From: Bacillus sp. 123MFChir2
GTDB taxonomy: Bacteria; Bacillota; Bacilli; Bacillales; Bacillaceae_G
Reading direction: 5' to 3'
Length of the DNA: 64,000 nt
Assembly: GCF_000383235.1 (NCBI RefSeq)
Contig: NZ_KB910938.1
Location: 1-64,000 of the forward strand
The notes beneath the pieces are model-generated. The model ran no database searches. It saw nothing but the letters and a program-made list of their open reading frames with translations, and had not been told where the DNA came from. This document shows, in pieces, positions 35,491 to 43,831 of the stretch (position 1 is its first letter; each line of letters begins with the position of its first letter). Both the position numbers and the translations under genes were made by a program.

Positions 35491-36273
35491 ATGATGGATC
35501 GAGCTTATGAAGAAAATGCGTTATTTGAGCATAAATTTTGGTTAAGAATACTGGGAGATCATGCTCATTTTTTAACGGATGCTTTAGCTCCTAAGGAAAA
35601 GGAAGAAATTGAACGAGCGATGTATTTTATACAAAAGTTTGATGATTTGAAAATGAAACTTGGGACTACTGACTTAATTGCATTTGCAAAAGAGGCGAAT
35701 GAAGCAGCAAATGAAATTAAAAAGTTTAAGTTGCATATTATGCGTAAACAATTAGAAGGAAAAATTGTCATTCATTTTACACCTACATTTCTGAATCACA
35801 TGGTTAATGAAGTAGAGGAATACATAACAGTACTAAAATATTTAACGGAAGGAAAAGTGCCTCCACTGTTTCATGAATTACACCATCATCTTCTTTGGCT
35901 ATCAGATGCTGCTGGTCATGCAGGAGCTATTTCAAGCGAATTAGACCTTGTCGAGAAGCGTTTAAAGGAAAAGAGTGACGAATATGAAAAGCATTTTGAA
36001 CAATTTTATTTAAAAGCTGTTGAAATGACTGGTTATTTACGGACAGAATTGGCATCTTTCCCTGCTTTAAAGAAGTTTACAAAAGATGTTTCGCTGGAAA
36101 TGACTTTATTTTCACGTTTTCTTCGTGAATTAGAAGAGTTAGAGTTATCGGAGCAAGTGCTAAGTTCATTTTCGGCAAGAATGGCAGATCATATGGCAAG
36201 GGAAGAGTGCTATTATTTATTAAAACTGGCGCAGTCTTCGGGGATAGAGATTCCGAATTGTAAACCTTTTTAA
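35491..36273 (+). CDS. DUF2935 domain protein
   Basis: A 260-aa soluble, all-helical protein with two repeats of DUF2935. The first opens ENALFEHKFWLRILGDHAHF, the second is around residues 140-255 with E-x-x-x histidine pairs (LSDAAGHAGAISSELD, MADHMAREECYYL). The conserved His and Glu in a four-helix arrangement suggest a metal-binding, ferritin-like fold; this is inference. Start could be either ATG of ATGATG. It follows the VOC gene. Confidence 0.8.
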   Translation: MMDRAYEENALFEHKFWLRILGDHAHFLTDALAPKEKEEIERAMYFIQKFDDLKMKLGTTDLIAFAKEANEAANEIKKFKLHIMRKQLEGKIVIHFTPTFLNHMVNEVEEYITVLKYLTEGKVPPLFHELHHHLLWLSDAAGHAGAISSELDLVEKRLKEKSDEYEKHFEQFYLKAVEMTGYLRTELASFPALKKFTKDVSLEMTLFSRFLRELEELELSEQVLSSFSARMADHMAREECYYLLKLAQSSGIEIPNCKPF

Positions 36274-36277
36274 AAAC

Positions 36278-36307
36278 AAAAAAGCTAGATTTATTCTAGC
36301 TTTTTTT
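36278..36307 (+). terminator. Terminator after the DUF2935 gene
   Basis: AAAAAAGCTAGA and TCTAGCTTTTTTT around a short loop. Confidence 0.85.
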
Positions 36308-36359
36308 CACACTTATTTATAATTTAATAAATTAATCAGCAAACAATAAAAAATGATAA

Positions 36360-36475
36360 CTATATAATCTTTTGGTGAAAAGGAAAATCATTTGGCGATT
36401 CATCATATCTTTTCTCGTGTTTAAATCCAGCGTAGCTCATATCTCTTTTTCCGACAATAACCTCTGGTATTTATT
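36360..36475 (-). pseudogene. Short coding remnant or 26-aa ORF
   Basis: The reverse frame reads EVIVGKRDMSYAGFKHEK, then RYDESPNDFPFHQKII and a stop, without a start except the internal ATG at 36440. It looks like a real protein tail. I do not recognise it. Confidence 0.35.
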
Positions 36476-36937
36476 CTACTTAGCTTTGATTTTCTTTACG
36501 ATGGATTGAAGCATATTAACAATCTCTTTTTCAAAGGTCTTATACAAAGCATTGTTTGATAACGCAACAAATAGCAATATAAGACAAGCGACTTTTATAC
36601 CGCTATCAACTGAAAGATTTTTAAAGTTCCATTCCTTTAAAGTTTTTTCTCCGATGTTTACGATTGAGAACGCACCTGAAATATATGTAGCTAAAAAATG
36701 TGCCCGGTAAAATGGTTTTAAAAACCTATCTGAATCGGATTTCCAAATATAAATAAAATGTAATAAAAATGAGAATATAGCTGATAAAATACTAGACGCT
36801 ACTAATATGGAAAGAAATGCTCCTATTGAATCTGGATCCATAAACATTGAAAGAAATGGTGATGTCCAATTAGAAACTTGAAGTCCAAAGATTACTGTAA
36901 AAAAATACATAATTAAATAATAGAAATAAACAAACAT
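36476..36937 (-). CDS. Hypothetical multi-pass membrane protein
   Basis: A 153-aa protein with about four hydrophobic segments (residues ~2-22, 38-62, 75-92, 108-125) and a basic amphipathic end (EKEIVNMLQSIVKKIKAK). GAAGAGGAG lies just before the ATG. No motif links it to a known family, and neighbours are remnants and repeats, so context gives no hint. Confidence 0.6.
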   Translation of the reverse strand: MFVYFYYLIMYFFTVIFGLQVSNWTSPFLSMFMDPDSIGAFLSILVASSILSAIFSFLLHFIYIWKSDSDRFLKPFYRAHFLATYISGAFSIVNIGEKTLKEWNFKNLSVDSGIKVACLILLFVALSNNALYKTFEKEIVNMLQSIVKKIKAK

Positions 36938-36974
36938 ATAGTACTCCTCTTCTAAAAAATAATAAAGTAAACGA

Positions 36975-37104
36975 TTATATTTTGTGGTTCTGGTGCGGAT
37001 ATTCTATTTTCTTGAGAAATTGCTTTGCGGCCTTGTTGTTTCTGTCGGAATCTACTGGATTTTTCCTTGGATAGGTGTTTCATTAACTTCATGGGAATGA
37101 TTAT
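36975..37104 (-). pseudogene. IS6/IS240-type transposase fragment
   Basis: On the reverse strand, one frame reads HEVNETPIQGKIQ and, after a small deletion, another reads VDSDRNNKAAKQFLKKI. Together they follow the catalytic-domain order of IS6 transposases (VDETYIKVKG ... VDS.GNT ... KAAK.FLKK). Frameshifts and a stop make it a remnant. Confidence 0.5.
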
Positions 37105-37304
37105 ATAAATCTATTTTTATTTCTCGGCATATAAATTGCTGCTATGCAGAATATAACAGGACCGCTACTGGTTTGCTTCCTTTGTTTTAAACCTCGCATG
37201 CGGCAGGAAAAGGCACTGACCGCTCCTATGCACGGCCAGATGCTCTCGCCCTCCCTAAAAAGAAAGGAGGTCTTTGCGTCGATTTTCAATTTGTATTTAT
37301 ATAG
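37102..37304 (-). repeat. Dispersed repeat family 1
   Basis: Full reverse copy: TATATAAATC ... GCATGCGGCAGGAAAAGGCACTGACC ... GCTCTCGCCC ... TTTGTATTTATATAG (given in parts). Confidence 0.85.
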
Positions 37305-37502
37305 TTTTTGACTATTAACAAAATCATGTTTCCACTTTGAAGTTTTTGTGTGAGAACCACATTTAATTAGAATAATTATATTCTGTGTTACCGTCAATCA
37401 TTTTTTGTAATAAAGACTTTCTTTCTGCAAGCAGACCGTAAAGTTCATCGGGAGAGGCTATTCACTGGATGATAATCTAGCATTCATACATGATAGAAAT
37501 CA

Positions 37503-37531
37503 TTGACTTTTCACCTGAAACCTTTTAACAT
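37503..37531 (+). promoter_or_regulatory. SigA-type promoter for the manganese-riboswitch operon
   Basis: TTGACT, 17-base spacer, TAACAT, placed about 20 bp before the riboswitch. Confidence 0.6.
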
Positions 37532-37549
37532 AGCGGTATAAAACATGTA

Positions 37550-37660
37550 TATAAAGGGGAGTAGCTCTAGCAGCAAAGTCGTCATTACAGGGAGAAACCC
37601 TCGGCTTTGTTGGCAACAATTGTGTTGTTAGTGAGACCTTTACCAATCATGGTAAGGGCC
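37550..37660 (+). ncRNA. yybP-ykoY (manganese) riboswitch
   Basis: The leader holds the family's conserved pieces: AAAGGGGAGTAGCTC at the 5' side, an internal hairpin GGGAGAAACCCTC, and GTGAGACCTTTACC at the 3' side, which pairs with AAAGG to close the aptamer. The closing strand CCTTTACC can instead pair with GGTAAGG (37651-37657), followed by CCCCTTTTT, a typical exclusive switch. Known members sense Mn2+ and control exporters or membrane proteins. Confidence 0.85.
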
Positions 37661-37674
37661 CCTTTTTGTCTTTT

Positions 37675-37710
37675 AAGGACCTTTACTATTTCGGTAAAGG
37701 TCCTTTTTGT
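37675..37710 (+). terminator. Strong terminator after the manganese riboswitch
   Basis: A perfect 12-bp stem AAGGACCTTTAC / GTAAAGGTCCTT with a 7-base loop, followed by TTT. It lies before the DUF1232 start, so it probably forms part of the expression platform. Confidence 0.8.
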
Positions 37711-37744
37711 ATGTGTAATAAGAGACCGAGAGAGGAGAAGGGAT

Positions 37745-38023
37745 ATGAGAAAGTTGTGGAAAAGAGTACGTCTCATCGTTCAAGTACGTAAATTCATTCC
37801 GTTTTTAGGTGAATTCTTTCTATCGAGGGATGTTGAATTGAAGAAGAAAATGCTTTCTATCTTATTCTTATGTGGATATGTCATGTTTCCGTTTGACATC
37901 ATTCCGGATTTTTTATTGTTTTTTGGTGTACTAGATGATGTAGCGGTCATTTTGTTTATTTTACAGCGGATTGTGAAAATGGCTCCTGTTCATTTGCAGG
38001 ATAAATATGGATTAATAGAATAG
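37745..38023 (+). CDS. DUF1232 family membrane protein
   Basis: A 92-aa protein with the DUF1232 core: LSILFLCGYVMFPFDIIPDF, then GVLDDVAVILFIL. B. subtilis relatives include YkvA. GAGGAGAAGGG precedes the ATG at 37745; an apparent longer frame only reads through the riboswitch. The manganese riboswitch upstream suggests a role in metal or membrane homeostasis with the DedA gene that follows 11 bp later. Confidence 0.85.
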   Translation: MRKLWKRVRLIVQVRKFIPFLGEFFLSRDVELKKKMLSILFLCGYVMFPFDIIPDFLLFFGVLDDVAVILFILQRIVKMAPVHLQDKYGLIE

Positions 38024-38034
38024 GAGAAAGATAG

Positions 38035-38640
38035 ATGGAGCAACTGATTTTAGATTTTATTCATTACTTAAAACAATTTTCTTATTTTGGCGTTGTGTTA
38101 GCTTTAACGTTTGAATTTGTCCCAGCTGAAGTTGTCTTGCCGCTCGTTGGTTATTGGGTATATGAAGGTGATATGAATTTTTGGGTTGCTGTTTTAGCGG
38201 GAACAATCGGAGGAACGACAGGGCCGTTAACGTTGTATGCTTTAGGATATTACGGAGGCCGTCCTCTCGTAATGAAATATGGAAAGTATTTCTTTATAAA
38301 AGAAGAACAGATTCAAAAGGCAGATCAATTCTTTGCAAAGTATGGTCCGGTGGTAGCATTTACAGGGCGATTTGTTCCAGGTGTACGGACACTTATTTCG
38401 ATTCCATGCGGCATGGCAAAAATGAATATTTGGCAGTTTATTATTTATACATTTGTTGCGATGTTCCCGTTAACAGCGCTGTATATTTACGTTGGAATGA
38501 AACTTGGCCCGCATTGGCACAAGGCTGGCGCTATGGTAGAGCAGTATATGTTGCCAATGTTAGGGGTTATAGCTATTTTCTTAATTGGGTTTGTAATGTA
38601 CAAGCTTATTAAGAAAAAAAATAGAAGAGAATGTGAATAA
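38035..38640 (+). CDS. DedA family membrane protein
   Basis: A 201-aa SNARE-associated/DedA protein. The typical E-x-x-x-P(x)P-like segment FEFVPAEVVLPLVG, the GRFVPGVRTLISIPCG motif and about five helices are present. DedA proteins include phospholipid flippases (PetA, UptA) and proteins tied to proton-motive force. It is co-transcribed with DUF1232 under the manganese riboswitch. Confidence 0.9.
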   Translation: MEQLILDFIHYLKQFSYFGVVLALTFEFVPAEVVLPLVGYWVYEGDMNFWVAVLAGTIGGTTGPLTLYALGYYGGRPLVMKYGKYFFIKEEQIQKADQFFAKYGPVVAFTGRFVPGVRTLISIPCGMAKMNIWQFIIYTFVAMFPLTALYIYVGMKLGPHWHKAGAMVEQYMLPMLGVIAIFLIGFVMYKLIKKKNRRECE

Positions 38641-38655
38641 GAAAGCCGCCTTATT

Positions 38656-38758
38656 TTGGCGGTCAGTTCCTTTTCCTACCACGTACAAAGTTTAAAACAA
38701 AGATAGACAGCAAGTAGCGGCGACTTGTGTGTTGGAAAGTCAGGTTGGATTTATATAT
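38656..38758 (+). repeat. Dispersed repeat family 1, partial
   Basis: The right part only (GGCGGTCAGTTCC ... ACCACGTACAAAG ... GGATTTATATATG). Its left boundary merges with AGCCGCC-TTATTTT-GGCGG, which can act as the terminator of the dedA operon. Confidence 0.75.
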
Positions 38759-38798
38759 GTTAAAATAGAATAGAGATTGTGTATAAGGGGCGGATAAT

Positions 38799-38999
38799 GT
38801 GTCGAATCGAAAGATAAAACAAATTCTTGAGTATGTCTGGGTTGGTATCGTGCTCCTAGTCGGATATAAATTTTTGGGAGATAAAAGCCTGTGGATGCTT
38901 TTTTTAATAACCTTTGTATTAGGAGGACTAGGAGCATTGTTTATTAACTTTTTCTTTGATAGTATGGAATCTTGGAAAAAGAAGAAAGAGCAAAAATGA
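38799..38999 (+). CDS. Small membrane protein
   Basis: A 66-aa protein with two helices (~11-27 and ~32-53) and a basic tail (WKKKKEQK). It starts at GTG 38799, after AAGGGG. No family is recognised. A terminator shared with the next convergent gene follows directly. Confidence 0.55.
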   Translation: MSNRKIKQILEYVWVGIVLLVGYKFLGDKSLWMLFLITFVLGGLGALFINFFFDSMESWKKKKEQK

Positions 39000-39007
39000 T
39001 AAAAAAA

Positions 39008-39044
39008 AGCAAGCTCACTAAGGATAGCGAGCTTGCTTTTTTAC
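39008..39044. terminator. Bidirectional terminator
   Basis: AAGCAAGCTC and GAGCTTGCTTTTTT around a short loop, between convergent genes. Confidence 0.85.
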
Positions 39045-40444
39045 GCTTCTTTTTTTTCATCGTTTGGCTTAGAAAGGATTAAATGACTGTTTCGTTTTGA
39101 GTAGAAAAAGTATACACATAAACCGATTGTTAGCCATATCCCGAAGCCAATCCATGTTTCTTTTGAAAGGTTGAACATCAAGTATAGACAACAGCAAATT
39201 GCAATGATTGGCAAAATAGGGACAAATGGAACGCGGAATGCTCTCGGTAAGTTTGGATGCGTTTTTCGTAGGATGAGTACAGCAAAGCAAACGAACGTAA
39301 ATGCTGTTAATGTACCGATACTTACAAGGTTTGCAAGTATGTGTAAATCTAATAAGCCAGCAAGTGCTGCAGCGCCAATCCCCATAATCCACGTGTTTAC
39401 TAAAGGGATTTTAAATTTTTCATTTACGCGAGATAATGCTTTTGGCAGTAGCCCATCACGGCTCATCGCATAGGAGACGCGTACTTGTCCATACATAACG
39501 ACAAGAATAACGGTTGTCATCCCCGTCATTGCCCCTACAGCTAGGAAACTAGCAACTGTATCTTCACCAACAAACCTTAATGCATAAGCAACTGGATCTG
39601 ATACGTCTAGTTGTGTGTAAGAAACCATCCCTGTTAATACAAAAGAAACAATGATATATAGTACGGTACAAATAAGAAGAGAACCGATAATTCCAATTGG
39701 CAAGTCGCGCTGCGGTTTCTTTGTTTCTTCGGCAGCAGTTGCAATCGCATCAAAGCCTAAAAAAGCAAAGAATACAGTTGCAGCTCCGGCAATAATGCCG
39801 TCGTAACCAAATGGTAGAAACGGTGTCCAGTTTTCTGGTTTTACATATTTTGCGCCGGCAACGATAAAAGCAATGATGACGGCTAGTTTAATGAGTACCA
39901 TAATATTATTGATACGTGCGCTTTCGCGAATGCCTCTACTTAAAAGTAATGTAATAAAAAGGATAATGAGTACTGCTGGTAAATCAATGAAGCCTCCTTT
40001 TCCTATACCAGGGGCAGAGGCGATGATGGCCGGGAGTTTGATTCCAAATCCAAGGAGTAGTGATTGTAAATAACCAGACCAACCAACGGCAACAGCAGCA
40101 ACAGCGAGTAAATACTCGAGCATTAAACACCAACCGACGATAAAGGCGACAATTTCTCCAACTGTCATATAAGCATATGTATAAACGCTTCCTGAAATCG
40201 GAATAGAAGAGGAAAACTCAGCATAACAAAAAGCAACGCATGCACAAGTGAAGGCAGCGATGAGAAATGATAGCATAATCGCAGGACCAGCGTGCTTTGC
40301 TGCAACAATCCCGGTTAAAACGAAAATGCCTGTCCCGATTACAGCTCCAATGCCTAAAAAGGTTAAATCAAGAGCACTTAATGTTCGATTCAGCTGACGA
40401 GGTGCTTCGGTCGTAAGGGGTTTCTTTCGTAAAAGTGTTTTCAA
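39041..40444 (-). CDS. APC family amino acid permease (YfnA-like, CAT family)
   Basis: A 467-aa permease with twelve helices, of the cationic amino acid transporter (YfnA) group. Helix 1 shows FLGIGAVIGTGIFVLTG; FFAFLGFDAIATAAEETK is the helix-6 region. The probable start is the TTG at 40444, eight bases after GAGGAG; the longer frame runs into the leader RNA. It is preceded by a ~170-nt structured leader and a good SigA promoter. The substrate amino acid is not clear. Confidence 0.87.
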   Translation of the reverse strand: MKTLLRKKPLTTEAPRQLNRTLSALDLTFLGIGAVIGTGIFVLTGIVAAKHAGPAIMLSFLIAAFTCACVAFCYAEFSSSIPISGSVYTYAYMTVGEIVAFIVGWCLMLEYLLAVAAVAVGWSGYLQSLLLGFGIKLPAIIASAPGIGKGGFIDLPAVLIILFITLLLSRGIRESARINNIMVLIKLAVIIAFIVAGAKYVKPENWTPFLPFGYDGIIAGAATVFFAFLGFDAIATAAEETKKPQRDLPIGIIGSLLICTVLYIIVSFVLTGMVSYTQLDVSDPVAYALRFVGEDTVASFLAVGAMTGMTTVILVVMYGQVRVSYAMSRDGLLPKALSRVNEKFKIPLVNTWIMGIGAAALAGLLDLHILANLVSIGTLTAFTFVCFAVLILRKTHPNLPRAFRVPFVPILPIIAICCCLYLMFNLSKETWIGFGIWLTIGLCVYFFYSKRNSHLILSKPNDEKKEA

Positions 40445-40617
40445 ATTTAAATCTCCTCTCCGTAAAATGGTGGTCTTACTCCCGCTAAAACGGGATCGAT
40501 ACAACTGCGAGGTTTCGTAGCACCTAAGAGAATGAAATAGAGAGCGGAGATTGTATAGTATATACATACAATGGAGAGTGGTGCAGTTGCACTTTTGGAA
40601 TAAATATGTAATTTTAC
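40445..40617 (-). ncRNA. Structured 5' leader of unknown class before the amino acid permease
   Basis: On the reverse strand the leader contains GCAACTGC (5') that pairs with GCAGTTGT ~90 nt later, an internal hairpin ATTGTAT...ATACAAT, conserved-looking AGGTGCTACGAAACCTC, and a last hairpin TCCCG-TTTTAG-CGGGA just before the ribosome site. It matches no riboswitch class that I can recall: the T-box, lysine, SAM and c-di-AMP hallmarks are missing. It may be a riboswitch or protein-binding leader. Confidence 0.45.
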
Positions 40618-40623
40618 TTGTGA

Positions 40624-40652
40624 ATTTATCATAATTCAGAATATTTTGTCAA
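40624..40652 (-). promoter_or_regulatory. SigA promoter of the amino acid permease
   Basis: Read on the reverse strand: TTGACA, exactly 17 bases, ATAAAT. It would start transcription about 175 nt upstream of the coding start. Confidence 0.6.
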
Positions 40653-40735
40653 CTAAAATTATAATAAATAAAACGACACATTTAAGCAAACACTATCGTA
40701 AGAAATGAATGCATTTTTTAGTAGGAGAAGATAGC

Positions 40736-41863
40736 ATGTTATTTTATTTTGAACTTGTCATCATTTTACTTTGTACAAAACTGGCCGGTGATATTAGCGT
40801 AAGGCTTGGACAACCGTCTGTATTAGGAAAGCTAATAATTGGTATTGTGATTGGTCCAGCAATGCTTGGCATTATTAATAGTTCTGAGCTCATTGATGAA
40901 TTAAGTGAAATTGGTGTATTGCTTCTTATGTTTATGGCCGGTCTTGAAACAGATTTAGAGGAATTAAGCCGTAATCTTACATCATCCTTTGCTGTGGCGA
41001 TAGGGGGAATTATCTTTCCGTTTGTCGGCGGATATGTTGGGGGTCTTTTGTTTGGAATGGTGCAGGCGCATGCGATTTTTTTGGGGCTACTTCTTTGCGC
41101 TACTTCTGTTAGTATTTCCGTGCAAACATTACGAGATTTAGGAAAAATGAATACGAGGGAAAGCATAACGATTTTAGGAGCAGCTGTATTTGATGACGTG
41201 ATTGTTGTTATATTACTAGCATTTGTAATGAGTTTTCTTGGGGCGCAAGATGTGAATGTAACGATCGTCATTGCGAAGAAAGTCATCTTTTTTGTTACAA
41301 TTTTTCTCATTAGCTGGAAGGCTGTTCCGTTCATTATGAAAATTTTGTCGCCGCTTCGCGTTTCGGAGTCATTAATTAGCGCAGCGCTCATTATTTGTTT
41401 TTCCTTTGCTTATTACAGTGAAATGATGGGGATTGCTGGGATTATTGGAGCGTTTGCAGCTGGAATTGCCATTTCGCAGACTACATATAAGCATGAAGTA
41501 GAACATAAAATTGAGCCGATTGCCTATGCTATTTTTGTTCCAATCTTTTTCGTAAGTATTGGGATGGAAATCACGTTTCACGGATTAGGGAATCAAATAT
41601 GGTTCATTGTCATTATGACTGTTATTGCTATCTTAACAAAATTAATCGGCTCAGGACTTGGAGCTCGGTTAACAGGATTTGATTTACGTTCCTCTATTAG
41701 TATTGGTGCAGGAATGGTATCAAGGGGAGAAGTAGCACTCATTATTGCTTCCAATGGATTAACTGCAAATTTATTGGCGAAAGAGAGTTTTACATCGATT
41801 GTCATCGTTGTTATTTTGACGACGATTATTACGCCGCCACTATTGAAGAAGTATTTTGTGTGA
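40736..41863 (+). CDS. Cation:proton antiporter, CPA2 family (NapA/GerN-like)
   Basis: A 375-aa membrane antiporter with about twelve helices. Family features include GQPSVLGKLIIGIVIGP, the helix with the ion-binding aspartates (GAAVFDDVIVVILLAF) and SIGAGMVSRGEVALIIA. The length is near that of B. cereus GerN and E. hirae NapA, so Na+/H+ or K+/H+ exchange is likely. GTAGGAGAAG precedes the ATG at 40736. I cannot say whether it takes part in germination as GerN does. Confidence 0.85.
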   Translation: MLFYFELVIILLCTKLAGDISVRLGQPSVLGKLIIGIVIGPAMLGIINSSELIDELSEIGVLLLMFMAGLETDLEELSRNLTSSFAVAIGGIIFPFVGGYVGGLLFGMVQAHAIFLGLLLCATSVSISVQTLRDLGKMNTRESITILGAAVFDDVIVVILLAFVMSFLGAQDVNVTIVIAKKVIFFVTIFLISWKAVPFIMKILSPLRVSESLISAALIICFSFAYYSEMMGIAGIIGAFAAGIAISQTTYKHEVEHKIEPIAYAIFVPIFFVSIGMEITFHGLGNQIWFIVIMTVIAILTKLIGSGLGARLTGFDLRSSISIGAGMVSRGEVALIIASNGLTANLLAKESFTSIVIVVILTTIITPPLLKKYFV

Positions 41864-41865
41864 GA

Positions 41866-41908
41866 GCTGGCAAAGGCATCTATGTGCCTTTGCCAGCTCA
41901 ATTTTTGT
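41866..41908 (+). terminator. Terminator after the antiporter
   Basis: GAGCTGGCAAAGGCA and TGCCTTTGCCAGCTC with a short loop, then ATTTTTG. Confidence 0.85.
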
Positions 41909-41967
41909 ATCAATTATCGGCGATTCGACACGGAATAAAGACCTTTCGACGATGTTCGATACGATTC

Positions 41968-42873
41968 TTAATGAGTCTTTGCCAAGCGGGTCGATGTATA
42001 TGAAGTCGTACTAGATTTGAAGTGCGAAAATAAGTAACAGCCACCGATCACAATCATACTTCCGACGATTTGAATCCACGTCATTTGTTCCCCTAATAAG
42101 AGAAACGCTAAAATAGCAGTGAAAATCGGATTGAAATTCAAAAAAATGCCCGCTGTAGTCGCCCCTAATTTTTGGACGCCGATATTCCAGAAAACCATAC
42201 ATAACACAGTTGAAATTACACCTGTGTACAGGATCGATCCTAAGAACGAAGCGTTTACATTTGAAATAGTGAAATCAGAGATATTAAAGGGAATCAATAT
42301 GATAATACCAAAGATACCAGAATATAAAGTAGACATCATTGGCGTTGTCTTTTTCGTTGCCCATCTACTGCAAACAGAATAAATGCCCCATACGCATACC
42401 GCGGCCATCATCCACCAATCACCAATATTAAAATGTAAAGAAAACAGCATATCTATTTTTCCTTTTGAAAGAACAAGCGTAACCCCGAAAAAGGAAATAA
42501 TCATCGATGTGACTTGCCATATATTCATTTTTTCTTTTAAAAATAGCGCCGAACAAACAGCGATCGAAATCGTATTTAACGTAGAAATAAGACCAACATT
42601 TGTTGCTGATGTGTGCTCTAACGCCCAAAATTGAAAAATGTTAAAGAAAACAACGCCAGTAACCCCCATTAGAAATAAAGGGAGAATTGCCTCTTTTGGC
42701 GGGAATAGTTTCTTTTCTTTCAGCCAAACAATGGGGAAAAGGCAAATGACTGCAATGCCCCAGCGAAGAGTCGTAAGTGTCATCGGCGAAGCGTGCCCGA
42801 CAAGAGATTTTCCCACAACGAAATTTCCGCCCCATAATAGGCTTGTGATAAGTAATAAAATAACATAAGGCAT
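41968..42873 (-). CDS. DMT family (EamA) transporter
   Basis: A 301-aa exporter with ten helices in two EamA repeats: LLWGGNFVVGKSL at the start of repeat 1 and AAVCVWGIYSVCSRWATKK at repeat 2. Such proteins export amino acids or metabolites. An Lrp/AsnC regulator is divergent from it across a repeat, which suggests amino-acid-linked control. Confidence 0.87.
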   Translation of the reverse strand: MPYVILLLITSLLWGGNFVVGKSLVGHASPMTLTTLRWGIAVICLFPIVWLKEKKLFPPKEAILPLFLMGVTGVVFFNIFQFWALEHTSATNVGLISTLNTISIAVCSALFLKEKMNIWQVTSMIISFFGVTLVLSKGKIDMLFSLHFNIGDWWMMAAVCVWGIYSVCSRWATKKTTPMMSTLYSGIFGIIILIPFNISDFTISNVNASFLGSILYTGVISTVLCMVFWNIGVQKLGATTAGIFLNFNPIFTAILAFLLLGEQMTWIQIVGSMIVIGGCYLFSHFKSSTTSYTSTRLAKTH

Positions 42874-42960
42874 AATACGAGTTAGCTCCTTTTACAAGAA
42901 AGTAGGGCTTGCGCATTGCCCGTTTGATGAAAGAAAGCCACTGTGCACGGTGGTGTAATA

Positions 42961-43168
42961 CATATATATAAATACAAGTTGATTTTTTAACATATAATTC
43001 GCTGTTATGCAGAACAAAACATGGCCGCTACTTGCTTTCTACCTTTGTTTTAAACTTTGCACGTGGCAGGGAAAGGCCTTGACCGCTTCTATGCATGGCC
43101 AGTTGCTCTGGTCTCCTTCCCTAAAAAAAGTGGTTTTTATGTCATTTTTTCAATTTGTATTTATATAA
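42961..43168 (-). repeat. Dispersed repeat family 1
   Basis: Full reverse copy: ATATATAAATACAAGTTGA ... GCACGTGGCAGGGAAAGGCC ... TTTGTATTTATATAAT. It sits between the eamA and lrp start regions, so it lies near both promoters. Confidence 0.85.
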
Positions 43169-43345
43169 TTTAAACTATGTAAATTGTAGCATTTTTCTTG
43201 TTTGTCATATATATTATTTTGTATAATTAGTAAAATTCGAAATAATATAAAGTGATTATGCTATTTTGCGAAATTTTGTTCATTTTAAGTGCGGTTGTTA
43301 TGTGTTTTCGCGAATAATCGTTTGCTTTGAAAAGGGAGATTGGAA

Positions 43346-43822
43346 ATGGAACAGTTAGATCATTTAGATGTTCAAATTTTAAATGTGCTGCAACAAGAAG
43401 GGCAACTAAGTAATGCCGAGGTTGCGCGCCGCGTTAATCTTTCGCCGCCAGCTACACATGCGCGGGTGAAACGATTAGAAAACGAAGGATTTATTAATCG
43501 GCAAGTCGCCATTTTAAATCAAGAGAAACTTGGATTTGACTTATTATGCTTTATTTTTGTCAGCACAAATATTCATCAAGCGGAGAAGCTCGAAGTGTTA
43601 GAGAAAGCGATGCGCGAAATGCCAGAAGTATTGGAATGTCATTGTTTAACGGGAGAGTATGATTATATTTTAAAAGTGGTGCACCGCGATCGAAATGAAC
43701 TGGAACGTTTTATTCGTAAACTAAATATGCTCGGCATTACGAGAATTCAAACGAGTTTGGCGCTAAGGGAGATTAAGTATTCTACTGTGTTGCCGTTGCA
43801 AGGAGAGGGCGGAGCTAGTTAG
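43346..43822 (+). CDS. Lrp/AsnC family transcriptional regulator
   Basis: A 158-aa regulator. The N-terminal helix-turn-helix is LSNAEVARRVNLSPPATHARVKRLENEGFI (given in part; ~residues 20-50) and the C-terminal RAM domain has LECHCLTGEYDYILKV. I chose the ATG at 43346, about seven bases after AGGGAG; a TTG two codons earlier is possible. It probably controls the divergent EamA transporter. Confidence 0.9.
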   Translation: MEQLDHLDVQILNVLQQEGQLSNAEVARRVNLSPPATHARVKRLENEGFINRQVAILNQEKLGFDLLCFIFVSTNIHQAEKLEVLEKAMREMPEVLECHCLTGEYDYILKVVHRDRNELERFIRKLNMLGITRIQTSLALREIKYSTVLPLQGEGGAS

Positions 43823-43831
43823 CTCGGCCTC

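Larger units (their letters stand above)
36938..37501. other. Intergenic region with IS remnant and repeat
   Basis: It contains the IS6-type remnant (36975-37104) and a family 1 repeat (37102-37304). I see nothing definite in 37305-37500 apart from a short decayed stretch. Confidence 0.5.

Noticed and set aside
37607-37744. N-terminal extension of the DUF1232 protein
   Set aside because: It is translated from the manganese riboswitch and its terminator; the true start is at 37745.
40445-40617. T-box leader
   Set aside because: AGGTGCTACGAAACCTC does not match the T-box sequence, and no specifier loop or Stem I landmarks are seen.
40744-41391. 215-aa ORF on the - strand
   Set aside because: Antisense to the CPA2 antiporter; composition is that of a reverse shadow of membrane helices.
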